Below are positions 1 through 10,659 of a stretch of DNA of 64,000 nucleotides, piece by piece. This DNA comes from Antitrichia curtipendula (taxonomy: Eukaryota > Streptophyta > Bryopsida > Hypnales > Leucodontaceae). Position numbers and translations under genes: made by a program. The stretch spans positions 558,001 to 622,000 of the forward strand of contig OX579639.1 in the NCBI GenBank assembly GCA_951230915.1, given 5' to 3'. Position 1 is the stretch's first letter. Every line of letters begins with the position of its first letter. The notes beneath the pieces were generated by a model. It had not been told where the DNA came from. It searched no databases and saw nothing but the letters and a program-made list of their open reading frames with translations.

Positions 1-181
1 CTTTCATGAATTGCAGTGAAAGAGGTTTAGGGTTTTGGCAAGCACGAACTCTTTTGGTACTACATGTCTATGGATCACGTCTCATCGCTATTGAACTGCA
101 TTGCGATTTTCAAAACACGAGTCGCGAACTTGGAAGCAGAAAGAGAGTGCGAGAGAGACAGAATAGTGTAGGATTACGTAC

Positions 182-901
182 CTATGCCTGTACAAGCAAT
201 GCACGTGCTGATGACTTCTTTGCCTCGTTTCCGGTAAAAACTCACCTCCCCTGTGCCTTGACACCGTGTACACTTGGCCGTCCATTGGTACACGGGGTCC
301 TTACAATCCTGCGCTTGCAAAACAGTTAGGAACACAATCAAATTGCGCCAGCCAAGTCCTAAATCCTCAAAACCGAAGACAAACCTGATTGCTTGCGGGG
401 AAGGAATTGCCCAGTGCTTGTGAGATGTCGACAGGATTGAGCAGAAGCCAAAGGGAAGTATAAAAAAAAGCGAACCTCTAATTCGGGATTACAACTCAGC
501 ATGGCGTCCATCTCTTTCTTCGAGGCAGGCTCGGTCCCTGGAAAAGCCAGGGGCAGCGGCAACGGCGTATCCCCGCTGAGCGCACTTTCGTTGTGTTTGG
601 ACCACCTCTCTTTTGCCCCGGCTTTCACTTCTCGCTCGGTTTCGCCCTGCCCCCTTCCGACGCGTGACGTCGACGGCCACTGAAAATCGGCAAAACCGGG
701 GGGCGGCTGCTGCTCATTCGGGAAGGCGGGATCCAAAGCGGCAATTGTTCGAGACGAAGTCTTGACTGGCTCTCTCCATCTACCCCTAGCTAATAATTGC
801 GACGACGCAGCACCAACATTGAGAGGCGTCGTCCCCGCTCGACCAAGTGCCAACGCTTGCCCTGGTACCAACCCATGAAGACTTGAGGCAACGCCAAACA
901 T
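182..901 (-). CDS. BSD2-like DnaJ-type zinc-finger protein, plastid-targeted (3' end outside window)
   Basis: Two exons read on the minus strand. Exon 1 is 901-476 (142 codons, phase 0, donor GAG|gttcgc). Exon 2 is 308-182, after a cag acceptor and ending ATAG|gtacgt. An in-frame stop lies just upstream of the ATG at 901, which supports that start. The first ~60 residues are rich in Ala, Ser, Arg and Gly and look like a plastid transit peptide. The C-terminal part reads [20 protein letters not shown], then the DnaJ-type zinc motif CTRCQGTG, a [12 protein letters not shown] stretch and a second motif CIACTGI. From memory this matches the plant family of BSD2-like DnaJ/Hsp40 cysteine-rich proteins (pattern DCKxLVYEWTGKCRSCQGTG). 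Such proteins are chaperones or thiol proteins without a J domain; BSD2 itself helps Rubisco assembly. The exact substrate here is unknown. The last exon or exons lie beyond the left edge, or in the first 175 bases where I could not place them. Confidence 0.85.
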
Positions 902-1500
902 TTGATTTAATTTGATTTAATCGTCCAAATTCCTCAATTCCTCAATCCCTCTCCCCGTGACTCCTCAGGTTCGCAATATCGGCCTCCGCGCAGCAATTCC
1001 TAGCCTCCCACCACAAAAAAACTTACAGCCTCGACAAATCCACAACGGCGGGTGCCGTGCTGCCCACTGAACTGAACCCCTGCAATACCTCCTGGTGTCG
1101 AACAATGCTGGCTGAGAAAGAAGAACACAGATCCCCGTCAGTATTGGTGGACGCCCCTAACGTACTGACGTGGCCAACGACAGCATTGAAGCTGCCGGGT
1201 GCAGGCAACAAGGTCCGTCGTTCCTGCTTTGACGACAGCGGCGATGAACGGCAACAGAATCATCGCTCGCCTGCGGAGCCTTTGAGTTCTCCTTCACCGG
1301 ACAACAGCCAGAAGCTCTGCCTCTCCTTTTCTGTCTCCTTGTAGGAATGCGTCTGGAAGTGTTGACGTGGCAATACCTTTTCACACTTACAACGCATGCG
1401 ACTTCTTTTCGAGAAAGCGTCTTGCCACGTGCTGAAATTTTCGTGGACTCTGGAGGCAGTTAAGCATCCTCAGTCCAATCCGCCAACTGCTCCTTCACGA
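902..1500. other. Upstream region of the BSD2-like gene
   Basis: This stretch has clearly higher GC than the AT-rich DNA that starts near 1500, and it lies directly upstream of the minus-strand start codon at 901. It is probably promoter and 5' leader. The open frames in it overlap on both strands and resemble nothing I recognise, so I treat them as chance. Confidence 0.4.
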
Positions 1501-4500
1501 TTACCAAAGCACATTTCACTCCAAATTTGAACTCTATTTATAGTAGAATTTGATGCATTTCTATTGTTAAAAATTTCAAGTCCTAATTATAAACCGATGA
1601 AAAGTTAGAAGTTTATTTGGAGGAATATTTTGTGAAATGAACTCGGGACGCTCTTAAATCCTAAATGCCTTTACACATCCTTGATTTGATGTTTTGTAAA
1701 GATGTATTACAAAAATCTTTGAAAATTGAATAAATTTGGTATTGATTTGTGAAGACAAGCTGGAAATATATTTTGGATTGTCAATTACATTTACACAATT
1801 TGATTAGCAATCACACTCTTTGTATTTAAAACTACGTAATAGGAAACTCAATATTGAAAATTCCATTTATACTTCATTATGTAGATGTAAGAAGTTGTCA
1901 AGCCAATAATCCTTATTAAGCCAATAATCCTTATTAAGCCAATAATCCTTATTAAGCCAATAATCCTTATTAAGCCAATAATCCTTATTAGGCCAATAAT
2001 ATTTCAAAATTATTTGAGACTTTGAGAGGTTTAGCCTTCAGTGTTCTATATTCATTCTATACTTAAGAATTAATATGAGTACAGATGTTAAGACACGTGT
2101 TGGATTATTAGATGTTTTTATCTATTGTCTTCCATCAATCTTTTGCCGCTTTGCTTGTTTTATGTCACTTTGATTGTCATTTCTACTACAAGATTGTAAG
2201 AAGTTAATTATAGCCATAGCTAAAAGCCAATTCTTGTATTGAAGACACAATGGGGTGCTATTATATTAATGATTGATCTTTGCAAAAATGACTATAGCAA
2301 TATTAGAATTAGTGCCTTTAGGCATTAAAGAAGCTCATTCAAGATTTGCAATGTAACATGGTATTTTGCTTAGAGATAACAATAGTTCTATTATAAGAGA
2401 CTAATCATAAAAAAACTAGGAATATTGTTGAATCTATAGTGTACAATAAATTTTCTTTTTAATAATTTCTTCATGCATCTACATACTATTGTACCCCAAA
2501 AGAGGATTAAATACAAATTAGCACCTCAAGTGGCACAAATTTTTTTGGCTCTTCTATTTGTAGCCTTGTAGGGCCGGACTCTTAATTTCTATTTAGGAAA
2601 AAGAACCCCCAATGTAATTAGAAAAAATCATATCTAAGTTGTTATCATGAAATCATACATTGTTATCATCCCCCCTCTAAAAAAAAGTTGATGAAAAAGT
2701 CAAATGCAATCTTTGATTAAAAGCAAACTAACTAGCAAAGAAAAGATGACTTTCTAGATTTTTGAGATAACTCTAATAACACAGAGTAGTTTGCAAGGTC
2801 CATAGCTAAAAATGCCTTTGGTGCTCATAGAATTAAAAATAAATAAAGCAAAAATAGAAAATTGAGAGCATTGAACATGCAAATGCAACATCTGACCACA
2901 TCAAAATTGAAACAATCTATATGCCCTTGAATTTTAAGATTTATTTGGCAGATAACCCTCATAGTCCAACCACATTATTTGGAGGTGTTCATATTAAAAT
3001 TTTCTATCTAATTCACAAGTAAATGTCAACACCAATTGAGGATTGGTTGTAAAAGTTGAGGAACAATAATACAGTTTGTTGCCTTACTTGAAGTACCGTC
3101 TTTGCAAAAAAACAAAAAATGCCATAGGAGGGGACATTTTTTGATATAGATTAATGCTCATCTCCATGTTTACATGCTTTAAAGTTGTATGTCCCTGCTA
3201 CTTACAAGTTACCATACAAAAAGTCAAAGCGCACAATAACACTATAATGATGTAGATAGTCGATGCACTAGTTGTTGCAAGAAACTAATAAAAAGCGGAG
3301 ACTATTCAAATTAGACTATGACTATGTGCACATTCTACACCATATTACGTCTATACATATGATTGGTTCACTCCAAAACTCAAGCCATACAAAGGACTAA
3401 TTTGCTACTTAAAATTTTATCTTGACCAAAAATAAGTTGATAAAACACCAATACAACTTACAAATTCATGTCCATCAGCAAATGTATAGAAAAAAAATCC
3501 ATTCATTACGACTAGTCAAATAAATTTTTGACCAACCCCACCATTATTGATGTATAATTTACTCAATTGCACAAGTTTTGATATGCACAATACATGGATC
3601 AATCTCATAAACATTTCTTTGGGCCAATAAAATTTCCATTTACAAAATGTCCACTATATAATATAAATTATACAGACACTTGGATACATGTACTCTTATA
3701 GTATATAGAATCCCATATAAAAGCACTATGTATAGAATAAACTAATATAAAAAATACACAAATTGCTAATGTTACATATAGCCACAAGATGCTTTACACT
3801 AATGAATGCAAACATATCCAAAAAAAAAAAATTGAAAAAATTTGTAACACCCTAGCTACTACCATGTTTTAGGCAATCTAATATAATCCGCAATTGCAAT
3901 GCCAAACTTTGCCCTAATCTATTATGTATACAACCAACAAAAAATCAATAAATATAATTTTTAGAATTTATTTTCTTTAGTGGCACATATTCACAAAAAG
4001 TGACAATATTAAAAACTAACAAATATCAACCACTCATGAATAGCATCAATAACATTAGATGGTATGCTAAACCTTTTAGTTATAGTAATTATTGCAGGTA
4101 CTAGAAAAAAATCCTATATACAATCAATCACTAACCTATACAAAATCCTAACACTATTATTGCCATGACCAATTATAGTTTGCATTGACGATGTTCTAAG
4201 AGCATTGACAACATTTTAGACAAAATCTAACTTGACATGGAAGCTCTACAATTTTCATTTTCTTGGTTAGTATCCCATCTGAAACTAGTTCCATGTTCAT
4301 CCACACCATGGCATTGTAACATGCCCTTATTTGCCTTGCTAGTCTAACAATTACGGTTCACGGAGTTAAAAGTAGGCTACTTTGTATAGGACAATCATCA
4401 AGGCAAAGAGAATTTTGAAAATAAACAAGCTGATGAGACAGATGAAGCTTGACAAAGAATGTCTGTTTATTTTCAAAATTTCCAACAATGAGGAAATTAG

Positions 4501-4950
4501 CCAATGTAAACGTCCATATAGAAATGGATGAAATATAAGATTGATGAATGAAAAATCCATAATCACCAATTATGCGGATTTCACATACCAAAAAGGGATT
4601 ATAGGAAATAATCCCATCGCAAAATGAACAATACATTTTTTGGTAAAAGTTTATATTGAGAATAACAACAACAACCTACTCTACAAGACAAGGAACTATT
4701 TTTGAGTTGTCCCTGCATTTGTTTTCACCTCTTCTATTTTGAAGTTTTATTGAGCTTTGTTGAGTTTTATCAAGTTGGAAGTGCAGAGAAAGATTGGCTA
4801 ATTAATACAAAGTGTTTTTTATAAACAAAAAAAGTAGCCAAATTTTCTACAGAGAGCCAAGACATATAGCCTATATTGGAAAATTTTAATATGTATAGTC
4901 AAACAAGTTGAGGTAGGTTTGAGGTAGACCTCATGCCTACTTCAACCGTA
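1501..4950. other. AT-rich intergenic DNA
   Basis: No coding sequence, RNA gene or crisp transposon end is recognisable, apart from a short 18-bp tandem repeat near 1.9-2.0 kb. Open frames are short and AT-driven. Confidence 0.6.
1902..2000. repeat. 18-bp tandem repeat, about 5.5 units
   Basis: Five consecutive copies of GCCAATAATCCTTATTAA, the last with a final G, followed by a half unit GCCAATAAT. The copies are almost identical, so the array is young. Confidence 0.95.
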
Positions 4951-6116
4951 TTAATTTCTAAAGTCTCAAGGCGTTTTTTTGTAAAATAACACACTCAAAA
5001 TTGCCATTTTTATTGCAAGGCGAAAAACTTTTAAATTTTCATTTTTGTATATCTAAATATATAATCTTGCATTGGGCTATTATAATTTATGTGGTAGAAA
5101 TTTCAAAAACTTTGACCTTGTCAATTGCAAGATATAAATGTTTAACATGGAAAAAACAAGTTTTTTTGCACCTTCTGCGACTATAATTTTTGGCTTTGAA
5201 TCTTATTAATTGTAGCATTAGATGTTTTTTGGGGGGTCTAGAAGGCCGTTTCAGGCCTGTTCCCGGCGTTGTCCCCCTGGTAGTAAAAGAACGACAACTA
5301 TTAGAATTTATTTTTTTGAAAAAAAGCAAAAAAAGATCTTAAAACCTTAAAATGAAAAAAAAATGAACAAAAAAAAAATGATATGACATGGCAATCCTTC
5401 TACCACGTCATGCAGCTACTGCGGCACAATTCTAGACAGTTCCAGAGTCTGGGAACCCTGAGGAATTTGCAGCCCTTTACAAGGGCTAAAATACATGTAA
5501 AGTTTTGCACTGCTGGTATTGAATTTGAAATTAAAGTTTTTTATGTTGAAGATTTGAGTTGAGAGTTGGGGAATTTAAAAAAAAAAATCATACTTAAATT
5601 TCATTCTATAAAAAAATTGTTATGTAGAAGTAGATAGTAGATTGAATAAAAAGATTAAATTGTTAATAGTTCTAAGATGGATTTGAAACACAATAACTCC
5701 AATGGTGAGATTGTTTTGGGAAACTAAATTAACCTTGTCAAACAATTTTTTTGAGAAATTGTAAAAATTGCATTCAAAAACAAATTTAATACATAATTTT
5801 TTTTAAAAGATTTTATAATTTCCCATATGATAAGATGCTCCAAATTTTTACATCACTAATGCAAATGAAATGAATAAAAGCTTTCCAAAATAAAATAAAT
5901 TCCAAAATCTTTGTTTTTTGCCTAGCCGAATTGCTTATGTGGCATAACTTTTGCTCCTAGATACCAATTGAAAAAAATAATAATATTCTTGTAAAGTTAA
6001 TGTGTTTTTCTATCTTCAATAAAAGCTTCAAAAAATAACATCAAAATTAAGGTTACACAAGCTTACTTAAAATCTCAAATGTTCCTTAGGGGACATTTGG
6101 GACTTTAGAGCTTTAA
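4951..6116 (+). mobile_element. TTAA-flanked non-autonomous element, copy A (degenerate ends)
   Basis: The interior is collinear with the copy at 14318-15241. Shared blocks include a CAAAATTGCCATTTTTATTG-like stretch near the left end, GATTGCAAGATAT-like and TTTGGCTTTGAA blocks, and a CATAACTTTTGCTCC block near the right. The left end reads TTAATTTCTAAAGTC and the right end GACTTTAGAGCTTTAA, decayed forms of the family ends TTAACCCCTAAAG and CTTTAGGGGTTAA. There is no transposase ORF. Confidence 0.6.
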
Positions 6117-6693
6117 AGTAGGCTTAAGGTCTATTTGAAGCCTACTCCAATAAGTTTTTATTTTATATATAAAATTTTTAGAATCTAAGAATTAAACCTA
6201 GGTAGCACATGGGTATTTTCCTACCGTCATCTATATATTAATATGAAAAGAGCACCTAAGGAGCCTAGATTGTTCTTCAAGCCATGGAAAAATAGAAAAA
6301 ATGTTAAACTGCCATCACTATCAAATTGAAACATCACTATCACTATTGAATTCCAACCTTGTCTTCTTGGTATTTTGAACCTTGAATCCTAATCCTCAAC
6401 CCCCACTTACATATTGTTCGCCATCATCTCACACTCTTTGCCATGGCTAAATTATCCCTTTTTTAAGACATCCCTGACTTGCCTACAATGATCGTGTTGT
6501 CTCATTGCTCTCCCTTGCATCTTGACAAGGTGGATCACAATAAAGAAAACCGACAACTATTCCTCGATGATATTCTAGAATTGCAATACATAAAAAATGG
6601 CATGGGAAGGTGTTGTGCCAAACCATGTTTTGGAGTGGGCCGGCCTAGGTTTCATCATCCTTGAGTCCATGGTGGGGGTGACATCACTTCCGG
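6117..6693. other. Intergenic DNA without recognised genes
   Basis: A stretch with a 61-codon open frame at 6479-6664 that I do not recognise. No promoter or RNA gene was seen. Confidence 0.5.
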
Positions 6694-7201
6694 ACTTAGG
6701 GCATTTGCAATGCAGCCTCTGTATATGGCCCGATATCGATATAACTAACTTTTGAATGATAAATAATTAGAACTTGAAAATTGTCTCATTGGAAGCGCAT
6801 CGGAAAAAACTTGGAGAAGGTTCAAGAAAATTCAAAATTAAACATTGGACAAGTACTTCAAAAGCAAGGTAAAAATCTGAAATTATAGAGGTCTTAGCAA
6901 ATCACGGATACCAAAGCAACATTTGGCCATTGACCCTCTAAATATGGCCAAATGTGGGGGGTCAATGACCAAATGTTGCTTTGGTATCCGTGATTTGCTA
7001 AGACCTCTATAATTTCAGATTTTTACCTTGCTTTTGAAGTACTTGTCCAATGTTTAATTTTGAATTTTCTTGAACCTTCTCCAAATTTTTTCCGATGCGC
7101 TTCCAATGAGACAATTTTCAAGTTCTAATTATTTACTGTTCAAAAGTTAGTTATACCGATATCAGGCCATATACAGGGGCTGCATTGCAAATGCCCTAAG
7201 T
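6694..7201. repeat. 508-bp nearly perfect inverted repeat (long hairpin / foldback element)
   Basis: Arms 6694-6936 and 6959-7201 are reverse complements with no indels and about eight mismatches over 243 bp. The loop is 22 nt (6937-6958). The outer end reads ACTTAGGGCATTTGCAATGC. Inside the outermost bases a TTA on the left faces a TAA on the right, which resembles but does not prove a Harbinger-type TWA target site. No ORF is present. It lies about 600 bp upstream of the SYS1 start codon. Confidence 0.95.
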
Positions 7202-7799
7202 AACTACTATACCGGGCCCGTTTACTGCTCAGCGCTGGCGATGCGAAATGAACAGCTACTGAACTTATTGGGGGAGTGGGGTGGGGTGGGGTGGGGGGGT
7301 TAAGCTCCAGGAATTCGGAGAGAGGAAGCCTTATTAGGGTTTCAGTTATCTTAGCTTAAGAAAGAGAGACCGCGAGGAACCAAGAGGGACTGTGAGAAGA
7401 GTGTGAGGCTGCATGTCCATGTCCGTACGCCTGGATCCAAAATTCATTTAGCTCAGGCTTAGTTAGTGTCGTCGCCGTTGGTGCTGCTTCACTTCACTTC
7501 GTCTTCGTCGAGAGCAAGCCCCGCCCCTCCCCGCCCTGCTCTTGTTCTTCTTCGCGACTTCTTCTGTAGCGCTCTTGTTTTGTTTTGGGTTTTTAGGCCT
7601 TATTATCCTTTTTGCTGCATGACCATACCCGCGCGCCATGCCCACGCGTTGCTGCTGCTGCTGCTGCTGTTCGTGGCGCAGGACGTCCAGTCGCTCCGTT
7701 TGCTAGCGGCGGCCCGTTCTTGATCCCGCCTGTTGCTTGCTTGCTGACTTGTTGGCTTTGGGGCGAACGCTTCCGGGATTGCACGCGCATTGGGGCGCC
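7202..7799 (+). promoter_or_regulatory. Promoter and 5' leader of SYS1
   Basis: A GC-richer island between the hairpin and the SYS1 ATG. It holds a G-rich run at 7270-7300 (repeated GGGGTGG) and a CTG trinucleotide run near 7650-7670. Open frames here are leader-sized and resemble no family. The exact transcription start cannot be placed. Confidence 0.45.
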
Positions 7800-8810
7800 A
7801 TGTTTTATGGGGCGATGATATGGGATCCGTGGCTGATCTTGGCGCAGATAGTGTGCATCCAGTCCCTGTACTACATGAGCTTGGGAATCTTCTTGTGGGC
7901 GTTCGTGGGTACCCAAGTGCCTGAACTCACGCTCAAGTATTTCTTCAATCACTCACTGGTTACCGGCGCTTCCGTGGTGGGCTGGAGTATCATCGCGGCC
8001 TTCATTGTCAACGCTTTGTGCGGGTGAGCATCGTTTCTTCGATTCCCGTCCTCCGGAATTAATCTCGCCATTGCCAAGGTCTAGTCGGAAGAATGGTTGG
8101 ATGGAGGACTTGGCTTCCATCGCGTGCAGAGCCACCACTGGCGATTGAGTCACGAGAAGTAGGTTCAGTTGGTGGAGTCCAACTGCTCGGATATCCCGAA
8201 GCAAGTGAGGCTGGAGATTAGGGTACGAGGTCTGCTGAGATGCTTGTTCCACTCCACTCCACAACAATGAGATAGATCAAGCATATTCAGACCCAAACCA
8301 AATGACCGAAAACTCCTGCAGCTCCAGGATCAAATTCTGAAGTTTGCACAGAGGAGAAATTTATTTGCAGCGTACTGCCGCTCCTTTCTAATCGATTTGT
8401 GTTGATGTACCTTTTGGCAGAGCGGCTTACGTGTTTATATTGGTGGAGAGGGCCAAAAAGTGCCTGGATTTCACCGTGACCCTGTACATTATTCATCTCA
8501 TTTTATGTTGTCTTCACACGGGTTTCCCCACCAGCTTCTTATGGTGGTTCGTGTATGTCATATGCATGGTGGTCACCGCTCTGCTTGGAGAGTGGCTGTG
8601 TATGCGACGAGAGCTGAAAGACATTCCTATGCGAGGCACTCGACTTGGTAAGTGCTCTTTCGCTCTCCCTTCTTTACTTGCAGTATGGTGCGGTGATACA
8701 TCTTGTTCCATTACAATATATCCAGAAACACGAAAATCTTGTGATTTGACGTGAATTTAGTTTATGTTACTCGAAACTGAAACATACTTATGTTGTCCGC
8801 AGATGTGTGA
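7800..8810 (+). CDS. SYS1: SYS1 homologue, four-pass Golgi membrane protein
   Basis: Three exons: 7800-8023 (donor GG|gtgagc), 8421-8647 (acceptor ttggcag, donor CTTG|gtaagt) and 8803-8810 (acceptor ccgcag, codons completing D-V-stop). The joined frame is continuous and gives 152 aa, the usual SYS1 length. It begins MFYGAMIWDPWLILAQIVC, matching the family start MFYG..WDPWLI..QIV. Across the first junction it reads NALCG|AAYVFILVERAKKCLDF, matching the family's IERARKCLDF block. Several hydrophobic segments separated by short loops fit a four-pass protein. In yeast and animals SYS1 binds the Arl3/ARFRP1 GTPase at the trans-Golgi and helps recruit golgins; the same role is inferred here. The final coding exon is only 8 nt, so its acceptor is the least certain junction. 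Confidence 0.92.
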
Positions 8811-9507
8811 GCATTGGAATTGAACAAGTTCCTGGGTTCTGTATACCCAAATGAACTTTCGGTTGATTTAAAGCAGCAATTTTATGTTCCAGAGCAGTAG
8901 TAGAGGGAGCTCCTCTTTCTATTGATGGACTTTCATAGGGTTTGTATACTTACCTGTTGGCAGCCTTTGGTACTTTGACCGTGGTACCAGATTTTGATCT
9001 GTTCCCTGGATCCAGCATTGTGTTTTCCCTCCCTCTTCATGTATACTGAATTATGACCTTTCAGAAAACATGGTGGATTGGACGTCTTCGTGGTATTTTG
9101 AAGCAGGTAACACATAAGCTCAGAAGTTGTCTAGTTGCGATGCCAAGTTTTCAGTTTTCAGATTTGTTCAATCTGAACCCTAAACACAATCCCTCGCCTC
9201 CTTTTCTTCAATAGTGACCTGCCTGAATAAGGTGCAACATGTTCTGCCTGACACTTCTGTTGGTTGACTTCATATTGTTTGATTCCTATAACACGAAACT
9301 GCTTTACTTTTTAACTGCTGTGTCTGGTGACCTTAGTATGCCCTTGGACTTTAATTGTTTTGTATGCAGGAATTATTCTTCAACCACATGCATGACATTC
9401 ATACATTCTACAATTGCGTGCATCATATTGTTTGTTTGACGATGTTTGAAACAACAAGATATGCAACAACATATATTTCTGTTTGCTATTGATGTTGGGG
9501 ACTTCCT
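8811..9507 (+). other. SYS1 3' UTR and downstream spacer
   Basis: Immediately downstream of the SYS1 stop codon. No second gene is visible. The composition becomes more AT-rich toward 9.5 kb, where a transposon begins. Confidence 0.45.
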
Positions 9508-10659
9508 TTAACCCCTTGAGGCCCACGACCTTTTTGGGTTAAAAAACATCAATGCTTTTGAATGTTATAGTTGATAATGGCACTAAGGTATAAAAATCTT
9601 GCAGTGTATGTGTTCTAGATGATGTGAATCGAATTTTGAGTCATTTGCCTGCATAGATTGCAAGATTATGACATTTTAGTGAATAAAAAAGATGCTGAAA
9701 TTTTCTGAGAAACACATTTGGAGGTGAAATTTGATTTCTAAACCTACTCAAATGAAAGACAAACTACAAAGTGATTCAAAACCAGCATACCTTGGTGAAA
9801 AAAAATATTGTTGAATTGACTCACTGTCTTCAAAATGGCTGGGGTGAACTGGGCCACTTGCTCGTCTTGCCAAAGTCCATCGTGGCATATAAAAAAAAAG
9901 CCCCTTATTTTGTGCCGTGTAAAATCTATTTTTTAAAGCTCATTTGGGACCTTTGATTGCAAATATGAACTCACAATTTGCAAAAAAATTCATGCATGGA
10001 AAATAAAAAAATTCAGGATTTTTGCAGGGGGACAAGCAAGGGGTCAGTTCACCCCGGCCTTCAAAATGGCTTTGAAATGTCAAAAAATAGCAAAAAAAAT
10101 TTATGCATCTAAGGCTAAACCTCTTTCTATTAAAATGCTTCTCAGTCACTCATAACTCCTTGGGCTAGTTTGAAATTTTAGCCACACAAACTAGATTAGT
10201 ATGTACAACTTTCCTAATTTTTTTTATTGGAAATAGACATTGCATGAAGAAGAAAAAATTTGCCAAAATTCATTGTAATCCAAATATGTCTTCAAATTGC
10301 TTTCAAACATTTGAAACAACTTAGATTGATATGAAATTTTACCACAATAATTAAAGTTTAAGGGGAACAAAAATCTACAAATTTGTTGAAAATTAACATT
10401 TGGTGAAGGAGATGCAAGCCTTTGAAGTTTTTGCCATCAAATGCAATTTGGTGAACTCAAATTAAATCTTTGAACTTCAATTGGCTTACAAAAAATCAAT
10501 ACTTTTTGGATTGTTTGAAAATTGTACCATACAAATAAGAAGAGAGAGAACAAATTTTCCAACAAGTTTTATTGAATTTTGACATTGGATGCAAAAGTCA
10601 CAACACTTTAAACTGGACTTGAAAGGCACTTTTGGTCCCCTTCGACGGTGAGGGGTTAA
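9508..10659 (+). mobile_element. TTAA-flanked non-autonomous element, copy E
   Basis: The left end is TTAACCCCTTGAGGCC and the right end GGTGAGGGGTTAA, inverted repeats of each other at the outer ~10 bp. About 1150 bp, AT-rich, with no transposase ORF. An internal segment with GAAATTTTAGCCACACAAAC reappears inverted at about 15.42-15.56 kb, showing that parts of this copy type are repeated in the window. Confidence 0.75.

Noticed and set aside
1902..2000. Regular short repeats as a CRISPR array
   Set aside because: Units are contiguous with no unique spacers and the genome is eukaryotic; the same applies to the 43.6-kb array.
7466..7723. Hydrophobic 85-codon frame before SYS1 as a separate gene
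   Set aside because: It sits in the SYS1 leader, owes its leucines to a CTG repeat, and ends before the SYS1 ATG.
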